From positions 9,233-19,750 of the forward strand of contig PMKB01000272.1 of assembly GCA_003157595.1 (NCBI GenBank): DNA of 10,518 bases, read 5' to 3'. Shown piece after piece: positions 1-6,343 of the stretch. Positions within the stretch are counted from its first letter, which is position 1. Each line of letters opens with the position of its first letter. Source of the DNA: Solirubrobacterales bacterium (GTDB lineage: Bacteria; Actinomycetota; Thermoleophilia; Solirubrobacterales; Solirubrobacteraceae). The notes below the pieces were generated by a model, which saw only the letters and a program-made list of their open reading frames with translations, did no database searches and had not been told where the DNA came from. Both the position numbers and the translations under genes were made by a program.

Positions 1-537
1 CGCGAAGATGTTGGGATCGAAGATCAGGTCCGTCGGGTCAAGGCCGGCCTCCTGCGTGAGCGCCGCGTACGCACGCTCGCAGATCGCGACCTTGCGCTCG
101 GCGGTGTCGGCCTGACCCTGCTCGTCGAAGGCCATCACGACGACGGCGGCGCCGTAGCGGCGAATCGCCCGCGCCTGCGCCAGGAAGGGCTCCTCGCCCT
201 CCTTCAGGCTGATCGAGTTGACGATCGCCTTGCCCTGCACGCACTTCAGGCCGGCCTCGATCACGCTCCACTTCGAGGAGTCGATCATGATCGGCACGCG
301 CGCGATGTCGGGCTCGGAGGCGATCAGGCGCAGGAACGTCGTCATCGCCTGCTCACCGTCGAGCAGGCCGTCGTCCATGTTGACGTCGATGATCTGGGCG
401 CCGCCGTCGATCTGCTGGCGGGCCACCTGGAGCGCCGCCGCGTAGTCGCCCGCGAGGATCAGGCGCTTGAAGTGCGCGGAGCCGGTGATGTTGGTGCGCT
501 CGCCGATGTTGATGAAGCTCGCGACCGCGGCGCTCAT
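1..537 (-). CDS. metH: Methionine synthase, pterin-binding part of a split MetH (partial, runs off the left edge)
   Basis: This is the first 179 codons of a gene reading left out of the window. It matches the module after the homocysteine domain of cobalamin-dependent methionine synthase, which binds 5-methyltetrahydrofolate in a TIM barrel. Visible motifs are [11 protein letters not shown] near residue 10, [10 protein letters not shown] near residue 50, [10 protein letters not shown] near residue 83, [18 protein letters not shown] and FDPNIF at the edge. They follow E. coli MetH almost step by step. The cobalamin-binding and reactivation modules should lie further left and cannot be seen. 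The ATG start at 537 is 13 bp after the stop of the homocysteine-methyltransferase gene and in another frame, so translation is probably coupled; the leader has only a weak GGGG stretch. In the standard enzyme both parts are one chain. The product should act in the cytosol with the neighbouring protein to make methionine. Confidence 0.9.
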   Translation of the reverse strand, partial: MSAAVASFINIGERTNITGSAHFKRLILAGDYAAALQVARQQIDGGAQIIDVNMDDGLLDGEQAMTTFLRLIASEPDIARVPIMIDSSKWSVIEAGLKCVQGKAIVNSISLKEGEEPFLAQARAIRRYGAAVVVMAFDEQGQADTAERKVAICERAYAALTQEAGLDPTDLIFDPNIFA

Positions 538-550
538 CGCCGGACCCCGC

Positions 551-1624
551 TCACGCGGCCACGAACGGCTCGAGGCCGGACAGACGCAGCGCCGGGGCCG
601 GCACCGGAACGCTCCGCGGCGGCAGGCCGCGCACGGCGTCGGCGATCGCGGCGATGTGCGCCGGCGTCGTGCCGCAGCAGCCGCCGACGATGTTGACCAG
701 GCCGCTACGCGCCCACTCGCCGATGTGCCCGCAGGTCTCCGCCGGGCCCTCGTCGTAGCCGCCGAACTCGTTCGGCAGCCCGGCGTTGGGATGCGCGCCG
801 ACGAGCGTATCGGCGACCGCAGCCAGCTCCGCCAGGTAGGGACGCATCAACTCGGCGCCCAGCGCGCAGTTCAGCCCGACCGCGAAGGGCTCGGCGTGGC
901 GCACGGAGGTCCAGAACGCCTCCACCGTCTGGCCCGACAGGGTCCGCCCGGAGAGGTCGGTGATCGTGCCCGAGATCCAGATCGGCAGCTCCGCGAGCCC
1001 CTCGTCGCGCAGGTCGAGGATCGCCTTCAGCGCCGCCTTCGCGTTCAGCGTGTCGAACACGGTTTCGATCAGGAAGATGTCGGCGCCACCCTCGTGCAGT
1101 GCGAGCGCCTGCTCGCGGTAGGCGTCATAGACCTCGTCGAAGTCGACGGCGCGCGCGCCCGGATCGTTGACGTCGGGGGAGATCGAGAGGGTTCGGTTGG
1201 TCGGGCCGATCGCGCCGGCGACCCAGCGCGGGCGCGTCGGGTCCGCCGCCTCGGCGCGGTCGGCCGCCTCGCGTGACAGCCGCGCCCCGGCGAGGTTGAT
1301 CTCGACGACGTGCGCCTGCATGTCGTAGTCGGCCTGGGCGATCGAGGTCGCGGTGAAGGTGTTGGTCGTGATGATGTCCGCGCCGGCAGCCAGATATTCG
1401 TCTGCGAGCCGCGTCACAACCTCGGGCGCCGTCAGGCACAGCAGGTCGGTGTCGCCACGCAGCGAGCTCGCATGTTCGGTGAAGCGCTCGCCGCGGAAGT
1501 CCTCCTCGGTCAGCGACAGCTCCTGGATCTTGGCGCCCCAGGAGCCGTCGAGGACGAGGATCCGCTCGGCGGCGGCCGCGTGCAGCGCGGCGATCCGCGC
1601 CGTTGTCCTGGCGTCGTCGCTCAT
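551..1624 (-). CDS. metH: Stand-alone zinc homocysteine S-methyltransferase (N-terminal module of split MetH)
   Basis: The 357-aa product corresponds to the first domain of cobalamin-dependent methionine synthase, which binds zinc and homocysteine and accepts a methyl group from methylcobalamin. The three zinc ligands are visible as Cys253 (GLNCALG) and Cys316-Cys317 (GGCCGTTP). Other MetH signatures are [60 protein letters not shown] and AHPNAGLPN. It ends at RLSGLEPF plus three residues, exactly at the linker leading to the pterin domain in E. coli MetH, and then stops. The next gene supplies that domain. The usual GAMGT-like segment is GSWGAKIQ here. The ATG at 1624 overlaps the metF stop (ATGA), with GGGAG 10 nt upstream; a longer frame to 1672 would run into metF and adds only Ala/Arg-rich residues. 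MetH specificity is favoured over a B12-independent MmuM-type enzyme by the MetH-type motifs and the neighbour. Confidence 0.92.
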   Translation of the reverse strand: MSDDARTTARIAALHAAAAERILVLDGSWGAKIQELSLTEEDFRGERFTEHASSLRGDTDLLCLTAPEVVTRLADEYLAAGADIITTNTFTATSIAQADYDMQAHVVEINLAGARLSREAADRAEAADPTRPRWVAGAIGPTNRTLSISPDVNDPGARAVDFDEVYDAYREQALALHEGGADIFLIETVFDTLNAKAALKAILDLRDEGLAELPIWISGTITDLSGRTLSGQTVEAFWTSVRHAEPFAVGLNCALGAELMRPYLAELAAVADTLVGAHPNAGLPNEFGGYDEGPAETCGHIGEWARSGLVNIVGGCCGTTPAHIAAIADAVRGLPPRSVPVPAPALRLSGLEPFVAA

Positions 1625-2487
1625 GCCGGCTGGCGCTCCCGCGCGCGCGGCGTCAGATCGGCGATGCGGCATGCCGCGATGATGACCTCGGCCTGGTTGA
1701 GTGTGTACAGGTGAAACTCCTCGAAGCCCTCGCGGCGCAGCGCCTCGATCTGGCGGACGGCGAGCATGCCGGCGACGAGCCTGCGCGTCGCCGGGTCCTC
1801 GTCGAGGCCTTCGAAGCGCTCGGCGTAGGAGGGCGGGATCGTCGTGCCGCAGCGGTCGGCCATCCGTGACAGGCCCTCGAGATTTGGGGAAAACATGATC
1901 CCGGGAACGATAGGGATGCCGATTCCGGCGCGTTCTACGCGCTCGCGCAGTGCCACGATCTGCTCGTTGAGGAGGCAGAACTGGGTGATCGCCCGGGTGG
2001 CGCCGGCGTTCGCCTTGCGCGCGAGGAGATCCATGTCCTTGGCCTGCGAGCGCGAGTCCGGGTGGGTCTCGGGGTAGGCCGAGACGGACACCTCGAACGG
2101 CCCGATCCGGCGGATTGCCTCGACCAGCTCGACCGAGCCCTGGTAGCCGTCGGGGTGGGGGACGAACGCCGACCCCAGCTCAGGCATGTCGCCGCGCAGG
2201 GCGACGATGTGGGAGATGCCGGCCTCCCGGTAGTCGCGGATCGTCGCATCGACCTCCTCGCGCGGGCAGCCGACGCAGGTCAGATGCCCGGCCCGGGGGA
2301 TCGAGCTGTGGGCGCCGATCTCGCGCAGCGTCTCCAGCGTGGAGTCGCGCGTGCTCCCGCCGGCGCCGTAGGTGACCGACACGAACGACGGCTCGAGTGG
2401 CGCAAGCCGCTCGAGCGTCGACCGGAAGCGCTCCTGGGCCTCGGGCGTGCGCGGGGGGAAGAACTCGAAGGAGACCGAGGCGCTCAT
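1621..2487 (-). CDS. metF: 5,10-Methylenetetrahydrofolate reductase
   Basis: The 288-aa protein has the length and motifs of bacterial MetF, the flavin-dependent TIM-barrel enzyme that reduces methylenetetrahydrofolate to the 5-methyl form used by methionine synthase. Seen in order are FEFFPPRTP with the catalytic Glu at residue 8, VSVTYGAGGSTRD (36-48), HLTCVG (68-73), IVALRGDMP with the folate-contacting Asp at residue 100, AYPETHP (138-143), ITQFCL with Gln169-Phe170, and PGIMF (195-199). The ATG at 2487 is chosen because the family starts just before FEFFPP and because it forms an ATGA overlap with the stop of the upstream regulator. Extending upstream gives an Arg/Ala-rich tail inside that gene. 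Its own stop overlaps the next start by 4 bp as well, so the three genes are almost certainly one coupled operon. It directly supplies the methyl donor for the two MetH parts downstream. Confidence 0.96.
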   Translation of the reverse strand: MSASVSFEFFPPRTPEAQERFRSTLERLAPLEPSFVSVTYGAGGSTRDSTLETLREIGAHSSIPRAGHLTCVGCPREEVDATIRDYREAGISHIVALRGDMPELGSAFVPHPDGYQGSVELVEAIRRIGPFEVSVSAYPETHPDSRSQAKDMDLLARKANAGATRAITQFCLLNEQIVALRERVERAGIGIPIVPGIMFSPNLEGLSRMADRCGTTIPPSYAERFEGLDEDPATRRLVAGMLAVRQIEALRREGFEEFHLYTLNQAEVIIAACRIADLTPRARERQPA

Positions 2488-3494
2488 GCGACCGCCGCGC
2501 TCGCTGCCGCGCTGCGCGGCTGTGCGCGAAGCAGCCACAGGCGCACCGTGAGCTGCTCGGGACCGGGCGGCCGCAGCGTGCGCTCGGCTTCGATCTCCAG
2601 GCCGCCATGCGCGGCCCACGACCGCATGTCGTGATCGTCGATCCCGAGGTGGCGGTGGCCGTGGCGCTGGCGCAGGAACTCGAGCTGGTGGGGGGCGAAG
2701 TCCGCTACCAGCAGCCGCCCGCCGGCACGCAGCAGCCGCGCGGCATCGACGATCGCCTCGCCGGGGTCGTCGAGCAGGTGCAGCACGTGATGCATGACGG
2801 CGACATCGAAGCTCGCGGCTTCGAACGGCGGACGGTGCAGATCGCCCTGGCGCACCGAGGCGCGCGAGAGCCGGGCCTGCCCCAGCTTGGCGCGTGCGGC
2901 CGCGACCATGTCGCGACTGACGTCCAGCCCGACGCTGCGCTCGCTCACCGGCGCCAGCAGCTCGAGGATCCGCCCGGTTCCGGTGCCGATGTCGAGCAGG
3001 CGCTCGATCGGCTCGGCCGCGCCGATCAGCTCGAGCATCGCGTGCTCGATGTCGGCTTCGGCGACCTGCAGCGCGCGCAGCGCCGCCGCCTCGTCGGCGT
3101 GGCTGCGCAGATACCCCGCCGCTGCCAGCACGCGCGCCTGGCGCACGCGCTCCAGCGCCGCCGCGTCGGCGGCGATGACGGGATCGTCAGCGGGAACGCG
3201 GTCGGCGAGCCGGCGCACCAGCTCGGCGCCGGCGCCGCCGTCGCAGACGCGGTAGAACACGTGCGCTCCCTCCGGAGCGCGCTCGAGGATGTCGGCGTCG
3301 AGCAGCAGCCGCAGATGGCGGCTGGTTCGCGGCTGGCTCTGCCCGAGAACGTGGCTGATCTCCGTCACTGTCAGCTCCGCTCGGCTCAGCAGGACCGCGA
3401 GGCGCAGTCGCGTGGGCTCGGCCACGGCGCGCAGCGTGCTCACAAACCCATCGAGGCTGGGCAGCGGTGGTGATGATCGTGTGGATTCGGACAT
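2484..3494 (-). CDS. ArsR-family regulator fused to a SAM-methyltransferase-like domain (SahR-like)
   Basis: The 336-aa protein has two parts. Residues 17-97 form an ArsR winged helix-turn-helix (AVAEPTRLRLAVLL, then LTVTEISHVLGQSQPRTSRHL, then a wing at GAHVFYRV). Residues 160-325 form a class I methyltransferase fold with motif I LLDIGTGTGR (166-175), an acidic residue in GLDVS at 191, QGDLH, and HVLHLLDDP. No ArsR metal-binding Cys pair is evident. SahR of Proteobacteria has this architecture, is known to respond to S-adenosylhomocysteine and controls methionine-cycle genes. Position as first gene of a metF-metH operon fits that role, so autoregulation of the operon is the likely job; this is inference from architecture and context. 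It could instead be an active methyltransferase. The ATG at 3494 is the only upstream start before an in-frame TAA and has no well-spaced Shine-Dalgarno site, so a very short leader is possible. Confidence 0.88.
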   Translation of the reverse strand: MSESTRSSPPLPSLDGFVSTLRAVAEPTRLRLAVLLSRAELTVTEISHVLGQSQPRTSRHLRLLLDADILERAPEGAHVFYRVCDGGAGAELVRRLADRVPADDPVIAADAAALERVRQARVLAAAGYLRSHADEAAALRALQVAEADIEHAMLELIGAAEPIERLLDIGTGTGRILELLAPVSERSVGLDVSRDMVAAARAKLGQARLSRASVRQGDLHRPPFEAASFDVAVMHHVLHLLDDPGEAIVDAARLLRAGGRLLVADFAPHQLEFLRQRHGHRHLGIDDHDMRSWAAHGGLEIEAERTLRPPGPEQLTVRLWLLRAQPRSAAASAAVA

Positions 3495-3496
3495 GC

Positions 3497-3515
3497 CTTG
3501 GCAAAGTCTACCAAG
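3497..3515 (-). promoter_or_regulatory. Dyad enclosing a -10-like box ahead of the regulator gene
   Basis: The minus strand reads CTTGG, nine bases, then CCAAG, immediately before the ATG of the ArsR/methyltransferase gene. The spacer contains TAGACT (3510 to 3505), which fits the actinobacterial -10 pattern TANNNT and would place the transcript start within a few bases of the start codon. A repressor bound here would cover the -10. No good -35 is visible at 16-18 bp. This is a candidate operator/promoter only; arms of 5 bp can occur by chance. Confidence 0.35.
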
Positions 3516-3521
3516 TCCTTA

Positions 3522-3537
3522 CATATCAATATATATG
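3522..3537. promoter_or_regulatory. AT-rich inverted repeat, candidate operator of the methionine operon
   Basis: CATAT, six bases, ATATG forms an imperfect 16-bp dyad inside an AT-only-like patch (about 3521-3540) that stands out from roughly 70% G+C surroundings. It lies 28-43 bp upstream of the regulator start, about where the -35 region would fall if the -10-like TAGACT at 3505-3510 is used. AT-rich dyads over promoters are typical ArsR-family operators. Binding by the adjacent SahR-like protein is inferred, not shown. Confidence 0.4.
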
Positions 3538-3714
3538 CATGACTCATCCACGCGATCGGCGCCCCCTCGCGACCGTCTCTCGCGTGCGCGACGGCGGCCG
3601 TCTCGGCAAGCTCCAAGCGACGAGCGGCGTCAGTGCCACGCGCGCCCGTCGATGCGCATGAGATGCCTGGTCGTTGCCTGCGTACTCTTGCGACGTGTGG
3701 CTGCAACCGCCCGC

Positions 3715-4416
3715 TCACGCTGGCACGGGACGCGCGTCCTGCCACTTCGCCAGCGTCGCCAGCGCGCCGGCGGTGACGCGGTAGGTGAAAGCTTCGCGGT
3801 CGTTGGCGTGGGGGAGCGGTTCCTCGGGCACGGCCACCTCGAGGAACTCGCATAGCGGGCCCCAGCCCTCGGTCACGTCCCAGACGAGCAGGCGCTCGGC
3901 CGGGACGACGGCCTTCACGGCATCCTCGTGGCGTGCCATCGCGGCGATCATGCTCTCCGGCTCCTCGCCTGCACCGTTGGCAAAGGTGCCGCGCTCGATC
4001 CAGAACATGCGATCGATCAGGCGCAGGTAGCGCTCCCAGCGCGGGTCGATCTTGGCGCGCGCCGCCGAGAGGTTGTGGATCAGCGTGTCGCCGAAGCACA
4101 TGTCCCAGATCGTCTCGCGGAAGCTCGCCTCCCAACGCTGCGGATCGCGCACGCTCAGCACGACCTTGGCGTGCGGGTAGGCGTCGGCGAGCTCCGCGTA
4201 GAAGAAGCCGCCCGGCCAGTCGACGGTCGAGGCGCAGCCGGCGAAGATCTCCTCCCAGGGCGCCGCGCCGTCCAGCGCGCGCTCCCACTGCTGCACACGG
4301 TCCAGGTCGGCGATCACGTCGACCCAGTGGTAGCAGGGCCCGAAGCCCAACCGCTCGAGTGCCAGCTTCTGGGTCAGCGTGCCGGTTCGTGGCAGCCCCG
4401 CTCCGATTACGTGCAT
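3715..4416 (-). CDS. Sulfotransferase family protein (PAPS-type, stand-alone)
   Basis: The 233-aa protein resembles the P-loop sulfotransferase family that moves a sulfuryl group from PAPS to an alcohol or phenol. The 5'-phosphosulfate loop is GAGLPRTGTLT (residues 5-15), and the 3'-phosphate-binding region is the VVLSVRDPQRW stretch about 80 residues later. A DWPGGFFYAEL segment precedes it, typical of this subfamily, and EERLLVWDV-like and GW-PLCEFL segments lie near the C-terminus. No signal peptide or membrane segment is visible, so it should be cytosolic. The ATG at 4416 is preceded by GGGAGA with 8-nt spacing; upstream in-frame sequence is Arg-rich and looks noncoding. It is divergent from the sulfotransferase-polyketide synthase fusion, whose N-terminal domain is a paralogue (shared VIGAG-RTGT, LSVRDP and VPAERLLV-DV-EGW-PLC blocks). 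The acceptor substrate cannot be read from sequence. A 220-bp gap separates it from the methionine operon. Confidence 0.82.
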   Translation of the reverse strand: MHVIGAGLPRTGTLTQKLALERLGFGPCYHWVDVIADLDRVQQWERALDGAAPWEEIFAGCASTVDWPGGFFYAELADAYPHAKVVLSVRDPQRWEASFRETIWDMCFGDTLIHNLSAARAKIDPRWERYLRLIDRMFWIERGTFANGAGEEPESMIAAMARHEDAVKAVVPAERLLVWDVTEGWGPLCEFLEVAVPEEPLPHANDREAFTYRVTAGALATLAKWQDARPVPA

Positions 4417-4482
4417 TGGCCGATCTCCCGCTGTTGTTCGTGTGGGGCGAGTCCGGCGGTCCGCGGCTCCGACGCCGTGCCG

Positions 4483-4498
4483 GCCGGACGCGTCCGGC
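4483..4498. repeat. Perfect 16-bp GC palindrome in the divergent control region
   Basis: GCCGGACGCGTCCGGC reads the same on both strands. It sits 67 bp upstream of the stand-alone sulfotransferase and 85 bp upstream of the fusion gene start, four bases before a second, larger dyad. It could be a regulator-binding site for the divergent pair; GC-rich palindromes also arise by chance in this base composition. Confidence 0.5.
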
Positions 4499-4502
4499 GC
4501 TC

Positions 4503-4527
4503 GCCGACGGCGCCTGGCGCCGTCGGC
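4503..4527. repeat. 12-bp-arm inverted repeat (hairpin) in the divergent control region
   Basis: The arms GCCGACGGCGCC and GGCGCCGTCGGC are perfect complements around a single T at 4515. It lies between two divergent gene starts, where a terminator for either gene is not expected, and no T-run follows on either strand. An operator, a transcription-blocking cruciform or an RNA hairpin in a leader are possible; none is shown. Confidence 0.55.
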
Positions 4528-4570
4528 CCGCATTGTTACGGATTATTTAGGGATTGTTGGCGTCAGTTGT

Positions 4571-4576
4571 TAAAGT
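4571..4576 (+). promoter_or_regulatory. -10-like box TAAAGT before the fusion gene
   Basis: TAAAGT fits the TANNNT -10 pattern and ends six bases before the GTG at 4583, the spacing expected for a leaderless transcript beginning on that start codon. It closes an AT-rich stretch (about 4533-4577) that contrasts with the flanking GC palindromes. No convincing -35 hexamer was found at 16-18 bp. Confidence 0.35.
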
Positions 4577-4582
4577 GCCTGC

Positions 4583-6340
4583 GTGCCCGCGTTGTTCGAG
4601 GACGAAGCCGCCAAGGGACTGCCGGCCAAGCCCAGGGAGTCCCCCGTGAAGGTGATCGGAGCCGGTTACACGCGCACCGGCACCGTTTCGCTGGCGGCGG
4701 CGCTCGAGCTTCTCGGCGCCGGTCCCTGCCTGCACCCGCGCACCGTCCCGGAGACCGACGAGGTGCTCCGTCGCGCCCGCTCCGGCGAGAGCGCGACGGC
4801 GCTGCACTGGGGCGAGGGCTTGGCCCGCTGGAACGCTGCCCTCGGCTGGGTCGGCGCACGCCACTACCGCGACCTGATCGACGTCTGGCCGTCCGCACTG
4901 GTGCTGCTCAGCGTGCGCGATCCCGACGCCTGGTATGAGAGCTACGCGAGCTGCCTGCGCGCGACCCGCGAGCTTGCGATGGCCGGCGGCCCGCAGCTCG
5001 CGGCGGCCGAGGAACTGGCGCTGGACGTCCTGATGATGCCCCACCGGCCGCTGTGGAAGGACATCCTCGACGGCAGCTGCGAGCGCCGCGACGAAGCGCT
5101 CGGGCGCTACCAGCGCCACAACAACGAGGTCTCCCGCACGGTGCCCGCCGAGCGGCTGCTGGTCTTCGACGTCGAGGAGGGCTGGGAGCCGCTGTGCGTG
5201 GCTCTCGGCGTGGCGGTGCCGGATCTGCCGTTCCCGCACCTCAACGATTCCTCCGAGCTGCGCGCGAGGCTCGGCCCGAAAGCCCGCCGCGCCGCCGGTT
5301 CACCGCTCGTGCGCCCCTCGACGCCGCACATCAGCCGGCTCACCCACGCCGATCCAGCGCGATCGTTCTCCCAGCAGGAGGTGCTCGACGCGCTCGGGAT
5401 GACCGACGACCCCTTCGCGCAGCGGATCTTCGCGAGCTGCGGCGTGAAGCGGCGCCATCTGACGGCGCTCGAGGATCAGGTCGGCCAGACGCTGCAGGGA
5501 CGCACCGCGGCATCGGAGGCCCAGCTGTTCGAGCTGGCAGTCCGTGCCGTGGACCAGCTCGCCGTCGATCCGCGGGAGATCGACGTGGTCGTCAGCGCGA
5601 GCCTCTACTCGCTCGGCGGTCCGACAATCGCGCACCGGCTCGTGGAGCACTACGAGATGGACCCGGCGACCGACAAGTACCACGTGGTCGGCGTCGGCTG
5701 CGCCAGCGCCGTGCCGCTCGTGCGACTCGTCCAGCGCACGCTTGCCGACCGTGAGGGCGCCCGCGGGCTGATCGTCGCAGCCGAGAGCATGAGCGGGCTG
5801 CTCAGCCAGTCGGCTCCCGATGATCCGCGGGCGAAGATCATCGGCTCGGCGATCTTCGGCGACGGCTGCGCCGCTGCGATCGTCGAGCACGGCGGCGAGG
5901 CGCCCGGTCCCGCCGTTGTCGCCTCGACGGTCCACCAGCTGGCGGGCACACTCGACGTCGTGCACATGGCGCTGGCGGACGACGACAGCCACCTGCACCT
6001 TGCCCGCGAGCTCCCCGACCTCGCCGCCGCGGGGCTCGAGCGGCTCCTCGACGACTTCCTCGAGCCGCTCGGTCTGACGCGCTATGCGATCGACCACTGG
6101 CTGATCCACCCGGGCGGGCGGCGGATCATCCGCTGCGTGCAGGAAGCCCTCGGACTACCCGACGTCGAGGTGGCGATCAGCTACGAGCTGCTCGCAGACC
6201 ACGGCAACATCGGCACGCCGTCGATCTTCTACGTGCTCGAGGAGACGATGCTCCGGCGCGCCCCGGCGGCGGGCGACCGCGGCCTGATGATCACGATCGG
6301 CCCGGGTATCACCGTCGGGCTGATGCTGCTCGTCTTCTGA
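4583..6340 (+). CDS. Sulfotransferase-type III polyketide synthase fusion
   Basis: The 585-aa product joins two enzymes in one uninterrupted frame. Residues 22-230 are a P-loop sulfotransferase (GAGYTRTGTVS 26-36, LSVRDPDAWYES 109-120, RLLVFDVEEGWEPLC 191-205). A Pro/Arg/Ala-rich linker follows (231-248). Residues 249-585 are a complete type III polyketide synthase: catalytic Cys373 in VGVGCASAVP, FGDGCAA (425-431), His509 in LIHPGG, Asn542 in DHGNIG, and a C-terminal TIGPGITV like the GFGPG loop of chalcone synthases. Such enzymes condense malonyl-CoA onto an acyl-CoA starter; the sulfotransferase could sulfate the product. The sulfotransferase part lacks the DWP segment of its divergent neighbour, so its activity is less certain. 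The start is ambiguous. GTG 4583 is supported by coding-like third positions downstream and a leaderless-type -10. GTG 4646 has AGGGAG 6 nt upstream and aligns with the neighbour's start. I know of no described fusion of this type. Confidence 0.88.
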   Translation: MPALFEDEAAKGLPAKPRESPVKVIGAGYTRTGTVSLAAALELLGAGPCLHPRTVPETDEVLRRARSGESATALHWGEGLARWNAALGWVGARHYRDLIDVWPSALVLLSVRDPDAWYESYASCLRATRELAMAGGPQLAAAEELALDVLMMPHRPLWKDILDGSCERRDEALGRYQRHNNEVSRTVPAERLLVFDVEEGWEPLCVALGVAVPDLPFPHLNDSSELRARLGPKARRAAGSPLVRPSTPHISRLTHADPARSFSQQEVLDALGMTDDPFAQRIFASCGVKRRHLTALEDQVGQTLQGRTAASEAQLFELAVRAVDQLAVDPREIDVVVSASLYSLGGPTIAHRLVEHYEMDPATDKYHVVGVGCASAVPLVRLVQRTLADREGARGLIVAAESMSGLLSQSAPDDPRAKIIGSAIFGDGCAAAIVEHGGEAPGPAVVASTVHQLAGTLDVVHMALADDDSHLHLARELPDLAAAGLERLLDDFLEPLGLTRYAIDHWLIHPGGRRIIRCVQEALGLPDVEVAISYELLADHGNIGTPSIFYVLEETMLRRAPAAGDRGLMITIGPGITVGLMLLVF

Positions 6341-6343
6341 GCG

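Noticed and set aside
467..1276. A 269-codon plus-strand frame opposite the homocysteine methyltransferase.
   Set aside because: Shadow of the minus-strand gene, which has all three zinc cysteines and MetH motifs.
2397..3473. A 358-codon plus-strand frame opposite the regulator and the metF start.
   Set aside because: Low-complexity Gln/Arg/Ala-rich translation with no recognisable domain; the minus strand carries motif-rich genes.
3590..3602. GACGGC-G-GCCGTC dyad in the gap after the sulfotransferase, considered as its terminator.
   Set aside because: Only 6-bp arms and no T-run, about 110 bp after the stop; this is within chance for the base composition.
3495..3714. SAM or SAH riboswitch upstream of the methionine operon.
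   Set aside because: The -10-like box sits almost at the start codon, leaving no leader, and no riboswitch-like stem arrangement was recognised.
3440..4288. A 282-codon minus-strand frame covering the gap between the sulfotransferase and the regulator.
   Set aside because: It is a different frame of the sulfotransferase, Arg/Gly-rich, and it overlaps the regulator start; no sign of a real gene in the 220-bp gap was found.
4503..4527. Reading the large dyad as an intrinsic terminator.
   Set aside because: No T-run follows on either strand, and both flanking genes are transcribed away from it.
5300..6109. A 269-codon minus-strand frame opposite the polyketide synthase domain.
   Set aside because: No motifs; the plus strand encodes the intact Cys-His-Asn synthase.
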